NCBI RefSeq assembly: GCF_902498195.1
Contig: NZ_CABVIY010000006.1
Coordinates: 412,366 to 476,365 of the forward strand
Source: Pseudomonas fluorescens
GTDB taxonomy: Bacteria; Pseudomonadota; Gammaproteobacteria; Pseudomonadales; Pseudomonadaceae
Length of the DNA stretch: 64,000 bases
Direction of reading: 5' to 3'
Below are positions 51,859 to 62,707 of the stretch, piece after piece. The notes under the pieces were generated by a model, which was not told the DNA's origin, searched no databases, and saw only the letters and a list, made by a program, of their open reading frames with translations. Numbering within the stretch: the first letter of the stretch is position 1; each line of letters begins with the position of its first letter. Made by a program: the position numbers and the translations under genes.

Positions 51859-52869
51859 ATGCTCGCCCTCGGCAAACTGCTTGAACTGACCCTCGCCGGC
51901 CGTGAACCGGCGGAGAAGACTCAACTGACTGTCGAAGGCGTGCGTATGCGCTGGTTGAGCGAGGGTGCGCTGGAAGTCCGGCCACCCGAAGCGCGCGACA
52001 ATGGCCTGGACCTGCTGCTGTCAGCGGGGATCCACGGCAATGAAACAGCGCCGATCGAATTGCTCGATCGCCTGTTGCATGACATCGCTCGCGGCGATCT
52101 GAAGCCGCGCGCACGTATTCTGTTCCTGTTCGGCAATCCCGACGCCATTCGCCGCGGCGAGCGTTTCGTCGAGCAGGACGTCAATCGGCTGTTCAATGGC
52201 CGTCACGAACAAAGCAGTGGCAGCGAAGCCTTGCGCGCTTGCGAACTGGAGCGGCTGGCGGCCAGTTTCTTCAGCCTGCCGGATCGCCAGCGCCTGCACT
52301 ACGACCTGCACACCGCGATCCGTGGCTCGAAAATCGAGCAGTTCGCGTTGTATCCGTGGAAAGAAGATCGCCAGCACTCACGCCTGGAACTGGCGCGCTT
52401 GCGCGCCGCCGGCATGGAAGCGGTGCTGCTGCAGAACAAACCGTCCATCGTCTTCAGCTCCTACACCTACGACAAGCTCGGTGCGGAGGCCTTCACGCTC
52501 GAACTGGGCAAGGCGCGGCCGTTCGGGCACAACGATGGGGTGAATGTCTCTCTGCTGGAAACCCGCCTGAAACAGATCATCGAAGGCACCGAGCCGGAAT
52601 CGACCGAAGAGGCGCTAGACGGTTTACAGCTGTTTAGCGTGGCGCGGGAAATCATCAAGCACAGCGACAGTTTCCGCCTGAACCTGCCGGCGGACATCGA
52701 GAACTTTTCGGAACTGGAAGTGGGTTACCTGTTGGCCGAAGACATCGCCAACACCCGCTGGATCATCGAAGAAGAGGGCGCCCGGATCATCTTCCCGAAC
52801 CCCAAGGTCAAGAACGGCCTGCGCGCCGGCATCCTGATCGTGCCGACGACCGACGAAAACCTGGCCTGA
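51859..52869 (+). CDS. aruE: Succinylglutamate desuccinylase AruE
   Basis: 336 residues, AstE/aspartoacylase family, zinc-dependent. Zinc ligands in LSAGIHGNETAPIELL (H-x-x-E) and LHYDLHTAIRGSK (H); FLFGNPDAIRRGERFVEQDVNRLFNGRH carries substrate-binding Asn-Arg. It cleaves N-succinylglutamate to glutamate and succinate, the last step of the pathway. AGGAATCC precedes the ATG. A REP pair follows. Confidence 0.95.
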   Translation: MLALGKLLELTLAGREPAEKTQLTVEGVRMRWLSEGALEVRPPEARDNGLDLLLSAGIHGNETAPIELLDRLLHDIARGDLKPRARILFLFGNPDAIRRGERFVEQDVNRLFNGRHEQSSGSEALRACELERLAASFFSLPDRQRLHYDLHTAIRGSKIEQFALYPWKEDRQHSRLELARLRAAGMEAVLLQNKPSIVFSSYTYDKLGAEAFTLELGKARPFGHNDGVNVSLLETRLKQIIEGTEPESTEEALDGLQLFSVAREIIKHSDSFRLNLPADIENFSELEVGYLLAEDIANTRWIIEEEGARIIFPNPKVKNGLRAGILIVPTTDENLA

Positions 52870-52886
52870 ATTCACTGCATGACCCC

Positions 52887-52977
52887 TGTGGGAGCGGGCT
52901 TGCTCGCGAAAGCGGTGTGTCATTCAAGCAATTCGCTGACTGACACACCGCTTTCGCGAGCAAGCCCGCTCCCACAT
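52887..52977. repeat. REP inverted pair after aruE
   Basis: Arms TGTGGGAGCGGGCTTGCTCG(CGAAAGCGGTGTGTCA) and the exact complement with a loop of about 19 bases, between the converging aruE and ribH genes. Confidence 0.92.
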
Positions 52978-53025
52978 TTGATTTGAGTGAGGCCTGGAGC
53001 CTCACCCAACCTGCTTTTTCGGTGT

Positions 53026-53538
53026 TTAGACCGCTACTGCGCGAGGCTCGCTGCGACGCAATGCGCGAATCTTGCTCAGCGTATCCGCGCACGTCTTCGC
53101 CGCTTCCTGGCCTTTATGCACGAAATGCTCGAAGAAGAACTTATGGTGCAGTTCTTCACCGGCATGGAAGTGGTGTGGGGTCAGGGACACCGAGAATACC
53201 GGCACTTCGGTTTCCAGTTGAACCTGCATCAGGCCGCTGACCACGGACTGGGCAACGAATTCGTGGCGGTAGATCCCGCCGTCCACCACCAGGGCAGCGG
53301 CGACAATGCCGGCATAACGGCCGGTCTTGGCCAGCAGCTTGGCATGCAAGGGCATTTCAAAGGCACCACCGACTTCAAAGAAATCGATGTCGGATTCCTG
53401 ATAACCCTGGGCAATCATTTCGGCGACGAAGCCTTTACGGCTCTGGTCAACGATATCCTTGTGCCAGCAGGCCTGGATGAACGCGACGCGCTCGCCGTGA
53501 TGGTGTTTGCTTTTGCTGTCGATTGCGGTGGGTTGCAT
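53026..53538 (-). CDS. ribH: 6,7-dimethyl-8-ribityllumazine synthase, RibH2 type
   Basis: 170 residues. Lumazine synthase fold with RVAFIQACWHKDIVDQSRKGF, DFFEVGGAFEMPLHAKLLAKTG, AALVVDGGIYRHEFVAQSVVSGLMQVQLETEVPVFSVSLTPHHFH. The RHEFVA and TPHHFH motifs fit the type II (decameric, Brucella RibH2-like) branch, not the icosahedral housekeeping RibH, which uses RGxTxHFD. It condenses the pyrimidinedione with dihydroxybutanone phosphate in riboflavin synthesis. An FMN riboswitch lies in its leader, and a small hairpin covers part of its ribosome site. Confidence 0.93.
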   Translation of the reverse strand: MQPTAIDSKSKHHHGERVAFIQACWHKDIVDQSRKGFVAEMIAQGYQESDIDFFEVGGAFEMPLHAKLLAKTGRYAGIVAAALVVDGGIYRHEFVAQSVVSGLMQVQLETEVPVFSVSLTPHHFHAGEELHHKFFFEHFVHKGQEAAKTCADTLSKIRALRRSEPRAVAV

Positions 53539-53547
53539 GTTCTGACT

Positions 53548-53568
53548 CCTGTTTGTGTGAAAAACAGG
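53548..53568 (-). promoter_or_regulatory. Hairpin overlapping the ribH ribosome-binding site
   Basis: On the minus strand CCTGTTT, seven-base loop, AAACAGG; the final AGG is the start of the AGGAGT ribosome site of ribH. It could be the switching part of the riboswitch. Confidence 0.5.
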
Positions 53569-53644
53569 GCGTTATGAATCGAATGGGATTTAAGGGTACG
53601 CACGCTCGCACGAGTGCCTGCGGACGGCCCTTTGGCGCCAATCC

Positions 53645-53811
53645 CGTTCTCTCTTCATCCGGACTATGACCGTCGGCCCCGGGATCACACCGGGTCTGCT
53701 GACCTTGCTGCCAGTCACCGCCGAAGCCTTGCCGTCACCAAGCGCTCGCGGGCTATGCGCATTGCGCGCAATTACCGCCGGTGGGGAGTTGCACCCCGCC
53801 CTGAGAACGTT
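53645..53811 (-). promoter_or_regulatory. FMN riboswitch (RFN element)
   Basis: On the minus strand all conserved blocks of the RFN element are present: CGTTCTCAGGGCGGGGTGCA, CTCCCCACCGGCGGTAAT, AGCCCGCGAGCGC, GGTCAGCAGACCCGGTGTGA, CCGGGGCCGACGGTCATAGT and CCGGATGAAGAGAGAACG closing stem P1. It is in the leader of the RibH2-type gene, about 105 bases before the start codon; FMN binding should lower its expression. Confidence 0.95.
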
Positions 53812-54008
53812 TTGCCGCCAGAATGTTGGGCGGCGCAGCGTTTTTAACACATATTTCCCACCTGTGCATTGCTGCTATCTGATGATTGCTATCGATTTTT
53901 TCGTCAGTTCAAGAAGCCTTTTCCTACCCAAGGGTTGATTATTGAGCGACATGACCGCAGTAATTCCTACCTGAAAGGGATTTCCCCCTGCTTACCGAGG
54001 CCAGATTC

Positions 54009-55013
54009 ATGAGCGTTATCGATCTTCGCAGCGACACCGTCACCCAACCCACCGCCGGCATGCTCGACGCGATGGCCACCGCGGCCACCGGTGACGATGT
54101 GTATGGCGAAGACCCGACGGTCAATCGCCTGGAAGCCGAGTTGGCCAAGCGCCTGGGTTTTGCCGCCGCCCTGTTTGTTCCGACCGGCACCATGAGCAAC
54201 TTGCTGGGTTTGATGGCCCACTGCGAACGCGGCGACGAATACATCGTCGGTCAGCAGGCCCACACCTATAAGTACGAAGGTGGCGGTGCGGCGGTGCTTG
54301 GCTCGATCCAGCCGCAGCCGCTGGAAGTTCAGGCCGATGGATCCCTGGACCTGGCGCAGGTCGCCGCCGCGATCAAGCCGGACGACTTCCACTTCGCCCG
54401 CACCCGACTGCTGGCGCTGGAAAACACCATGCAGGGCAAGGTTCTGCCGCTGGAATACCTGGCCCGTGCTCGCAACTTTACCCGTGAGCACGGATTGCAG
54501 CTGCACCTGGACGGCGCGCGGCTGTACAACGCGGCGGTCAAGCTGGGTGTCGATGCCCGGGAAATCACCCAATATTTCGATTCTGTCTCGGTTTGCCTGT
54601 CCAAGGGCCTGGGCGCGCCGGTCGGTTCGGTACTGTGCGGCTCGGTCGAGTTGATCGGCAAGGCGCGGCGCCTGCGTAAAATGGTCGGTGGCGGCATGCG
54701 CCAGGCCGGGATTCTGGCGGCTGCAGGCTTGTATGCTCTGGACAATAACGTTCAACGCCTGGCAGACGACCACGCCAACGCACAATTGCTGGCCGATGGC
54801 CTGCGCGCGGCGGGTTTCGAGGTCGAGCCAGTGCAGACCAACATGGTTTACGTGGCGATGGGCGATCAGGCCGGGGCGATCAAGGCATTTGCCGCCGAGC
54901 GCGGGGTCAGGCTCAGTGCCGCCGCGCGGCTGAGGATGGTCACGCACATGGACGTCAGCCGTGAACAAATCGAGCAGGTCGTCGCGACATTCGTCGACTT
55001 TTCGCGCAAGTGA
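54009..55013 (+). CDS. ltaE: Low-specificity L-threonine aldolase LtaE
   Basis: 334 residues, PLP fold-type I. VIDLRSDTVTQPTAGMLDAMATAATGDDVYGEDPTV is the family start; GGGAAVLGSIQPQPL, HLDGARLYNAAVKLG and the PLP Lys in SVSVCLSKGLGAPVGSVLCGS follow. It splits threonine and allo-threonine to glycine and acetaldehyde. It stands between the riboswitch and alaS, transcribed alone. Confidence 0.95.
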   Translation: MSVIDLRSDTVTQPTAGMLDAMATAATGDDVYGEDPTVNRLEAELAKRLGFAAALFVPTGTMSNLLGLMAHCERGDEYIVGQQAHTYKYEGGGAAVLGSIQPQPLEVQADGSLDLAQVAAAIKPDDFHFARTRLLALENTMQGKVLPLEYLARARNFTREHGLQLHLDGARLYNAAVKLGVDAREITQYFDSVSVCLSKGLGAPVGSVLCGSVELIGKARRLRKMVGGGMRQAGILAAAGLYALDNNVQRLADDHANAQLLADGLRAAGFEVEPVQTNMVYVAMGDQAGAIKAFAAERGVRLSAAARLRMVTHMDVSREQIEQVVATFVDFSRK

Positions 55014-55159
55014 TAGCGTTAGCCGTCCAATTGACCGTTTCTATCGTATAAACACGCTGTACCCCGCGCGCAGGGCCGATATAATGCGGCCCTTTGCCGT
55101 CGCTTCGTCTGTTGACGTTTCGAACAGGCCTTTGGCCGCAGCCTCCGTGGAAGAACCTA

Positions 55160-57784
<2,625 letters not shown>

Positions 57785-57794
57785 GGCAGTGTGC

Positions 57795-57821
57795 CCGGCC
57801 CGCAGTCTAGTGGCGGGCCGG
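57795..57821 (+). terminator. Hairpin between alaS and lysC
   Basis: CCGGCCCGC, nine-base loop, GCGGGCCGG, without a proper T-run. A weak or partial terminator. Confidence 0.45.
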
Positions 57822-57876
57822 AACGCTGTTTGAGTGATTATTTGGGCGCCCTTCATGGGGCAGAGGCGGCTTTGAA

Positions 57877-59118
57877 ATGGCTTTGATCGTACAGAAATTT
57901 GGAGGCACCTCGGTCGGCACTGTCGAGAGAATCGAACAGGTCGCCGACAAGGTTAAGAAATTCCGCGATGCCGGCGATGACCTGGTGGTTGTGCTGTCTG
58001 CAATGAGCGGCGAAACCAACCGTCTGATCGATCTGGCCAAGCAAATCAGTGGTGACGGCCAACCGGTTCCTCGTGAGCTGGATGTGATCGTGTCCACCGG
58101 TGAGCAGGTGACGATCGCCCTGCTGGCCATGGCGCTGATGAAGCGCGGTGTGCCAGCGGTGTCCTACACCGGCAACCAGGTACGGATCCTGACGGATAGC
58201 GCGCACAATAAAGCGCGTATCTTGCAGATTGATGACCAGAAGATTCGCGGCGACCTGAAGGCCGGTCGCGTGGTGGTCGTCGCCGGATTCCAGGGCGTCG
58301 ATGAGCACGGCAACATCACCACCCTCGGTCGTGGCGGTTCCGACACTACCGGCGTGGCGCTGGCGGCGGCCCTGAAGGCTGACGAGTGCCAGATCTACAC
58401 CGACGTCGACGGTGTCTACACCACCGACCCGCGTGTGGTGTCCGTGGCTCAGCGCCTGGACAAGATTACCTTCGAAGAGATGCTGGAAATGGCCAGCCTC
58501 GGTTCCAAGGTGCTACAGATCCGTGCGGTGGAATTCGCCGGCAAGTACAACGTTCCGCTGCGCGTACTGCACAGCTTCAAGGAGGGTCCGGGCACCCTCA
58601 TTACTATTGATGAAGAGGAAACCATGGAACAGCCGATCATTTCCGGCATCGCTTTCAACCGCGATGAAGCCAAGCTGACCATCCGTGGCGTGCCAGACAC
58701 CCCGGGCGTTGCGTTCAAGATTCTCGGCCCTATCAGCGCCGCGAACATCGAAGTCGACATGATCGTGCAGAACGTCGCGCACGATAACACCACTGACTTC
58801 ACCTTCACTGTGCACCGCAATGACTACCAGGCCGCACAAGGCGTGCTGGAGAACACCGCGCGTGAGATCGGTGCCCGTGAAGTCGTTGGCGACACCAAGA
58901 TCGCCAAGGTATCGATCGTCGGCGTTGGCATGCGTTCTCACGCAGGCGTAGCCAGCCGCATGTTCGAATCCCTGGCCAAGGAAAGCATCAACATCCAGAT
59001 GATCTCGACCTCGGAAATCAAAGTCTCCGTCGTGATCGAAGAGAAGTACCTGGAATTGGCTGTGCGCGCCCTGCACACAGCTTTCGATCTGGACGCACCG
59101 GCCCGCCAGGGCGAGTGA
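57877..59118 (+). CDS. lysC: Aspartokinase LysC
   Basis: 413 residues. Kinase domain with MALIVQKFGGTSVGTVERIE, GEQVTIALLAMAL, LGRGGSDTTGVALAAAL, YTDVDGVYTTDPRV; two C-terminal ACT domains (FNRDEAKLTIRGVPDTPGVAFKIL and VSIVGVGMRSHAGVASRMFESLAKE) for feedback by lysine and threonine. It phosphorylates aspartate for lysine, methionine and threonine synthesis. An internal ATG at codon 250 (58624) behind GAGGAA matches the start of the separate beta subunit in alpha2-beta2 aspartokinases. A terminator follows the stop. Confidence 0.97.
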   Translation: MALIVQKFGGTSVGTVERIEQVADKVKKFRDAGDDLVVVLSAMSGETNRLIDLAKQISGDGQPVPRELDVIVSTGEQVTIALLAMALMKRGVPAVSYTGNQVRILTDSAHNKARILQIDDQKIRGDLKAGRVVVVAGFQGVDEHGNITTLGRGGSDTTGVALAAALKADECQIYTDVDGVYTTDPRVVSVAQRLDKITFEEMLEMASLGSKVLQIRAVEFAGKYNVPLRVLHSFKEGPGTLITIDEEETMEQPIISGIAFNRDEAKLTIRGVPDTPGVAFKILGPISAANIEVDMIVQNVAHDNTTDFTFTVHRNDYQAAQGVLENTAREIGAREVVGDTKIAKVSIVGVGMRSHAGVASRMFESLAKESINIQMISTSEIKVSVVIEEKYLELAVRALHTAFDLDAPARQGE

Positions 59119-59130
59119 TGCGTTTGCCAA

Positions 59131-59163
59131 AGGGCGCGGTCTGACCGCGCCCTTTGTTTTTTT
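59131..59163 (+). terminator. Intrinsic terminator after lysC
   Basis: AGGGCGCGGTC-TGACCGCGCCCT followed by TTGTTTTTTT, 13 bases past the stop codon. Confidence 0.92.
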
Positions 59164-59306
59164 GAATGGCGTGGCCCTCGAGGCTGTTCTTTTGCTCGCG
59201 CTAGTCAATACTCAGGCATGTAGGCCATCGACCATATTGGTTGTAGGTTTAGTGCCTTTTTTTTGCAGACTGTTGTCCCTGAAATGTAATGCGTGAGGAG
59301 AAAGGT

Positions 59307-59495
59307 ATGTTGATTCTGACTCGTCGGTGCGCAGAAAGCCTGATTATTGGTGATGGCGAAATCACTGTGACCGTGCTCGGCGTCAAAGGAAATCAAGTGC
59401 GTATCGGGGTGAACGCCCCTAAAGAGGTGGCTGTCCACCGTGAGGAAATTTACCTGCGCATCAAGAAAGAGAAGGACGAAGAACCAAGCCATTAA
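59307..59495 (+). CDS. rsmA: Carbon storage regulator RsmA/CsrA
   Basis: 62 residues. Starts MLILTRRCAESLIIGDGEIT and continues VTVLGVKGNQVRIGVNAPKEVAVHREEIYLRI, with L4/R7 and V-H-R-E-E-I-Y as the RNA-binding edges. The dimer binds GGA motifs in mRNA leaders and blocks translation; it is controlled by Rsm small RNAs. Position after lysC and before tRNA-Ser is conserved in Pseudomonas. GAGGAG lies before the ATG. Confidence 0.97.
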   Translation: MLILTRRCAESLIIGDGEITVTVLGVKGNQVRIGVNAPKEVAVHREEIYLRIKKEKDEEPSH

Positions 59496-59514
59496 TTTTT
59501 ATCGTTTTTTATGT

Positions 59515-59543
59515 TTGCAAACGGGGAAAAGGTTGGTTAAGAT
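59515..59543 (+). promoter_or_regulatory. Promoter of tRNA-Ser
   Basis: -35 TTGCAA (59515-59520), 17-base spacer, -10 TAAGAT (59538-59543), followed by a GC-rich start region just before the tRNA. Confidence 0.6.
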
Positions 59544-59557
59544 ACGCCCCGTGTTGC

Positions 59558-59648
59558 GGAGAGCTGGCCGAGTGGCCGAAGGCGCTCCCCTGCTAAGGGA
59601 GTACACCTCAAAAGGGTGTCGGGGGTTCGAATCCCCCGTTCTCCGCCA
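59558..59648 (+). tRNA. tRNA-Ser(GCU)
   Basis: Long variable-arm tRNA with CCA encoded. The acceptor stem GGAGAGC/GTTCTCC pairs, the anticodon loop reads CTGCTAA (anticodon GCT), and the T-loop is GGTTCGAATC. Confidence 0.97.
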
Positions 59649-59714
59649 TTATTTGCGTAGTACGTTGTAATCTGGCTTCTTCGGTAAGTTGTTGAAATTA
59701 CTAGAAAAAAGCGC

Positions 59715-59742
59715 TTTACAAACAGATTGAACGGCCTATAAT
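59715..59742 (+). promoter_or_regulatory. Promoter of the tRNA-Arg pair
   Basis: -35 TTTACA, 16-base spacer, -10 TATAAT, then GCGCGGC, a stringent-type GC discriminator, 14 bases before the first tRNA-Arg. Confidence 0.75.
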
Positions 59743-59756
59743 GCGCGGCAACAAAT

Positions 59757-59833
59757 GCACTCGTAGCTCAGCTGGATAGAGTACTCGGCTACGAACCGAG
59801 CGGTCACAGGTTCGAATCCTGTCGAGTGCACCA
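59757..59833 (+). tRNA. tRNA-Arg(ACG), copy 1
   Basis: 77 bases including encoded CCA. Acceptor GCACTCG/CGAGTGC; anticodon loop CTACGAA (ACG, read as ICG after A34 deamination). Confidence 0.97.
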
Positions 59834-59904
59834 TTTAAGAGTTGTTTGCAGCAATGTAAATGACTTGGCTTCAACCAGTTGTGATCTGGTATAAAAACAC
59901 AAAT

Positions 59905-59981
59905 GCACTCGTAGCTCAGCTGGATAGAGTACTCGGCTACGAACCGAGCGGTCACAGGTTCGAATCCTGTCGAGTGCACCA
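59905..59981 (+). tRNA. tRNA-Arg(ACG), copy 2
   Basis: Identical in sequence to copy 1, 71 bases downstream, with no separate promoter evident; probably cotranscribed. Confidence 0.97.
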
Positions 59982-59990
59982 TACAACAGA

Positions 59991-60016
59991 AAGCCCGCAT
60001 TTAATGCGGGCTTTTT
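59991..60016. terminator. Terminator of the tRNA-Arg pair, overlapping a convergent gene
   Basis: AAGCCCGCAT-TTA-ATGCGGGCTT then TTTG. On the other strand the same stem contains the last codons and stop of the gene at 60001-60519. Confidence 0.88.
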
Positions 60017-60519
60017 GCCGTCTGGGATTTGGCTTTTCCTTTCGTGCATCCTCTCTCGTCGAATTCAATGTTAGCGCTACGACCCCGTTTGGTTTCGTAG
60101 CGGTAGTTTGTGCTCGAGTTCCGAATACTGATTTTGTCTGGTTTGCCGAGAGCGCTTTCGACGTCTTGCTGGCTCATGCCAGCGATAATCCGTTGATTGA
60201 TGATTGCTGCACGGCGCTCCTTGTTGCTGATCAGGTTTCCACATTTGTCCTCGGTCTTGCCGACGACCGTTGGATCTCGCCTGCTGATGTTCTTGCCTGG
60301 TACGCCGCGACTCTCCACTTCAGGCATTAGCGCCGTGACGGTATTGCCCGGTGTGAAGGTGCGTACTTGCTGCAGTGACAGGTTGTCGTCGGGGGCACAG
60401 CTCAATGTCGTGAAGGTGATGTGTCCGCTCGCCGCCTCGCATCGATGAATGGACGTGGCAAAAGCCCAGGGCGGGGAGAGCAGGGTGATAAGGAAAAAAT
60501 ACTGTGCATTCGATGGCAT
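60001..60519 (-). CDS. Exported DUF4124-like protein
   Basis: 172 residues from ATG 60519 (GGAGGAC upstream). A signal peptide, about residues 1-21 (NAQYFFLITLLSPPWAFA), is followed by TSIHRCEAASGHITFTTLSCAPDD, the short cysteine-bearing motif of DUF4124, then a proline- and charge-rich part and a C-terminal SmpA-like turn GMSQQDVESALGKPDKISIRNSSTNYRYE. The role is unknown; probably cell-envelope located. The end of the coding region lies in the tRNA terminator stem. Confidence 0.85.
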   Translation of the reverse strand: MPSNAQYFFLITLLSPPWAFATSIHRCEAASGHITFTTLSCAPDDNLSLQQVRTFTPGNTVTALMPEVESRGVPGKNISRRDPTVVGKTEDKCGNLISNKERRAAIINQRIIAGMSQQDVESALGKPDKISIRNSSTNYRYETKRGRSANIEFDERGCTKGKAKSQTAKSPH

Positions 60520-60838
60520 CGAGCGTCCTCCGTGACGATTCCCCTCAAGCGTAGCTGCTCCATTTTTCCTGAGCGTGTGTTTTCTTTTCTGGATGAGTCG
60601 TCGGAGTTTCAAGGATCAGGACAGTGCTCAAGATTGTCTTGCAAGCGCTTGTTTAAGCCGCGATTTTTTAACATTTGAAACCGTCAGGCGGTGTATCATT
60701 GCGCCCGTCAGCCCCGCCGGGGCTTGTGGAATACCTCCATGGACTTACCCAGTAGTTACTCAGTAAAACGTTTTTCCAATCATGAACTGACTGATTGATC
60801 CTTCCGGCGTGTTCCACTGCTGGGAGTGGAGTTCGCCT
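60520..60838. other. Divergent leader region between the DUF4124-like gene and mgtE
   Basis: 319 bases without a gene. A small hairpin AGCCCCG-CCGGGGCT lies at about 60709-60724 in the mgtE leader; no Mg-sensing riboswitch of a known class is recognised. Confidence 0.55.
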
Positions 60839-62281
60839 ATGTCTGAAGTTGAAGTAAAGAAAACACAGGAAAGCTTGCAGGACCGCCTCGCTCAAGTCAT
60901 CGAGCTGTTGCAGCGTCAGCGAGTGGTAGAAGACCTGACTCACCGCCAGGAAGGCCCGCATCACGATCGGGTCGAGAACCTGGTTCACCGGCAGAACCTC
61001 GTCGAGTTGCAGCGAAAGCTCGATGACCTGCACTCTGCCGACGTCGCCTATATCCTTGAAGCCCTGCCGCTGGACGATCGACTGACGCTCTGGCAATTGG
61101 TCAAGGCTGATCGCGACGGCGACATTCTTCTCGAAGTATCCGACTCGGTCCGTGAAACCCTGATCGCCGACATGGACGATCACGAGCTCCTGGCTGCGGC
61201 CAAGGACATGGATGCCGATGAACTGGCGGACCTGGCCTCGGAGCTGCCGCGGGACGTTGTCCATGAGTTGATGGAGACCCTGGACCAGCAACAACGTGAG
61301 CGCGTGCGTTCAGCCCTGTCCTATGACGAGGAGCAGGTCGGTGCATTGATGGACTTCGAGATGGTGACAATCCGCGAGGATGTCAGCCTTGAAGTGGTAC
61401 TGCGTTACCTGCGTCGCCTCAAGGAATTGCCAGGTCATACCGATAAGCTGTTCGTGGTCGATTACGACGGTGTCCTCAAGGGCGTGTTGCCGATCAAGCG
61501 TTTGCTGGTCAATGACCCGGACAAACAGGTTTCTGAAGTCATGGCCAGTGATCCGGTGAGTTTTCATCCGGACGAAGAAGCTTACGATGCTGCCCAGGCG
61601 TTTGAGCGTTACGACCTGATTTCCGCGCCCGTGGTCGACAAGAACGGCAAGCTGATTGGTCGTCTGACCATCGATGAAATGGTTGACCTGATTCGTGAAG
61701 AGAGCGAAAGCGAAGTTCTCAACATGGCGGGTCTGCGCGAAGAAGAAGACATTTTCGCGTCGGTGTGGAAGTCGTTGCGTAACCGTTGGGCCTGGCTGGC
61801 CGTGAACTTGATCACCGCATTCGTTGCATCTCGTGTCATTGGCCTGTTTGAAGGCTCCATCGAAAAACTCGTGGCACTGGCGGCACTGATGCCGATCGTG
61901 GCGGGCATCGGTGGTAACTCGGGTAACCAGACGATCACCATGATTGTTCGAGCCATGGCACTGGACCAGGTGAGTACCGGTAATACTTCGCGGCTCATGC
62001 GCAAGGAATTGGCAGTAGCTTTGATCAATGGTGTTGTCTGGGGTGGGGTGATCGGCGTTGTGGCTTTCCTGCTCTATGGCAGTTGGTCTTTGGGAGTGGT
62101 GATGACGGCTGCCATGACACTTAACTTGCTGCTTGCGGCGCTGATGGGGGTTTTGATCCCAATGACGCTTGCACGACTTGGTCGTGATCCGGCGATGGGC
62201 GCCAGCGTGATGATCACTGCCATGACTGATAGTGGTGGCTTCTTTATCTTCCTTGGGCTGGCAACGATCTTCCTGCTCTAG
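60839..62281 (+). CDS. mgtE: Magnesium transporter MgtE
   Basis: 480 residues from ATG 60839. N domain (residues about 20-140; LHSADVAYILEALPLDDRLTLWQLVKAD; ADELADLASELPRDVVHELME), two CBS domains (about 145-270; VMASDPVSFHPDEEAYDAAQAFERYDLISAPVVDKNGKLIG), a plug helix, and five membrane helices from about residue 300. Pore signature MPIVAGIGGNSGNQTITMIVRAMALDQ and the acidic residue in TAMTDSGGFFIFLGLATIF are present. It admits Mg2+ by gating through the cytoplasmic domains. Confidence 0.96.
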   Translation: MSEVEVKKTQESLQDRLAQVIELLQRQRVVEDLTHRQEGPHHDRVENLVHRQNLVELQRKLDDLHSADVAYILEALPLDDRLTLWQLVKADRDGDILLEVSDSVRETLIADMDDHELLAAAKDMDADELADLASELPRDVVHELMETLDQQQRERVRSALSYDEEQVGALMDFEMVTIREDVSLEVVLRYLRRLKELPGHTDKLFVVDYDGVLKGVLPIKRLLVNDPDKQVSEVMASDPVSFHPDEEAYDAAQAFERYDLISAPVVDKNGKLIGRLTIDEMVDLIREESESEVLNMAGLREEEDIFASVWKSLRNRWAWLAVNLITAFVASRVIGLFEGSIEKLVALAALMPIVAGIGGNSGNQTITMIVRAMALDQVSTGNTSRLMRKELAVALINGVVWGGVIGVVAFLLYGSWSLGVVMTAAMTLNLLLAALMGVLIPMTLARLGRDPAMGASVMITAMTDSGGFFIFLGLATIFLL

Positions 62282-62295
62282 GTCTCTCGTTCTGA

Positions 62296-62322
62296 AACCC
62301 GCCTTAAGGCGGGTTTTTTTTT
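62296..62322 (+). terminator. Intrinsic terminator after mgtE
   Basis: AACCCGCCTT-AAGGCGGGTT then a run of T, 15 bases past the stop. Confidence 0.93.
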
Positions 62323-62338
62323 GCCTGAATTTCAGGCA

Positions 62339-62367
62339 AAAAAAAGCCAGCGATTAGCTGGCTTGAG
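62339..62367 (-). terminator. Intrinsic terminator after amrZ
   Basis: On the minus strand AAGCCAGCTAATCGCTGGCTTTTTTTT, 14 bases past the amrZ stop. Confidence 0.87.
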
Positions 62368-62380
62368 CGTTCAGTGCAAG

Positions 62381-62707
62381 TCAGGTGGCGTCAGCGGCCA
62401 TTTCAGCATCATGAGCAATGAGTGAAACAAGGGCATTTTGCTGGCGATGGGAGAGTTGGCGGAAGCGTTGCAACAATTCGCGTTCGTGCAAAGAAAGCTC
62501 TGGGCTGTCCAGGCGCATGCTCAGTTCTTCCCCTAGCGCACCTTCCTGAATAAGGCTCTGCTCAAGACGCGCGATGATCTCGGAGTTCATGCTGCGGTGA
62601 TGATTGCGAGCGACCTCGGCAATGCGTTCACGCATTCCGTCTGGCAGACGTACGACAAACTTGTCAGCTGTACGGCTGGAATAAACTGCCTGTTTCAATG
62701 GGCGCAT
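62381..62707 (-). CDS. amrZ: Ribbon-helix-helix regulator AmrZ (AlgZ)
   Basis: 108 residues. Arc-type ribbon-helix-helix: SRTADKFVVRLPDGMRERIAEVARNHHRSMNSEIIARLEQSL (residues 11-53), preceded by the flexible MRPLKQAVYS arm; a C-terminal oligomerisation part follows (LSMRLDSPELSLHERELLQRFRQLSHRQQNALVSL). This is AmrZ, a global regulator of alginate, flagella and c-di-GMP genes in Pseudomonas, which also represses its own promoter. Length and sequence fit the P. aeruginosa protein. Confidence 0.95.
   Translation of the reverse strand: MRPLKQAVYSSRTADKFVVRLPDGMRERIAEVARNHHRSMNSEIIARLEQSLIQEGALGEELSMRLDSPELSLHERELLQRFRQLSHRQQNALVSLIAHDAEMAADAT

Noticed and set aside
60700..60730. Magnesium riboswitch before mgtE
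   Set aside because: Only one small GC hairpin is seen; none of the conserved blocks of a known Mg2+ riboswitch was found.
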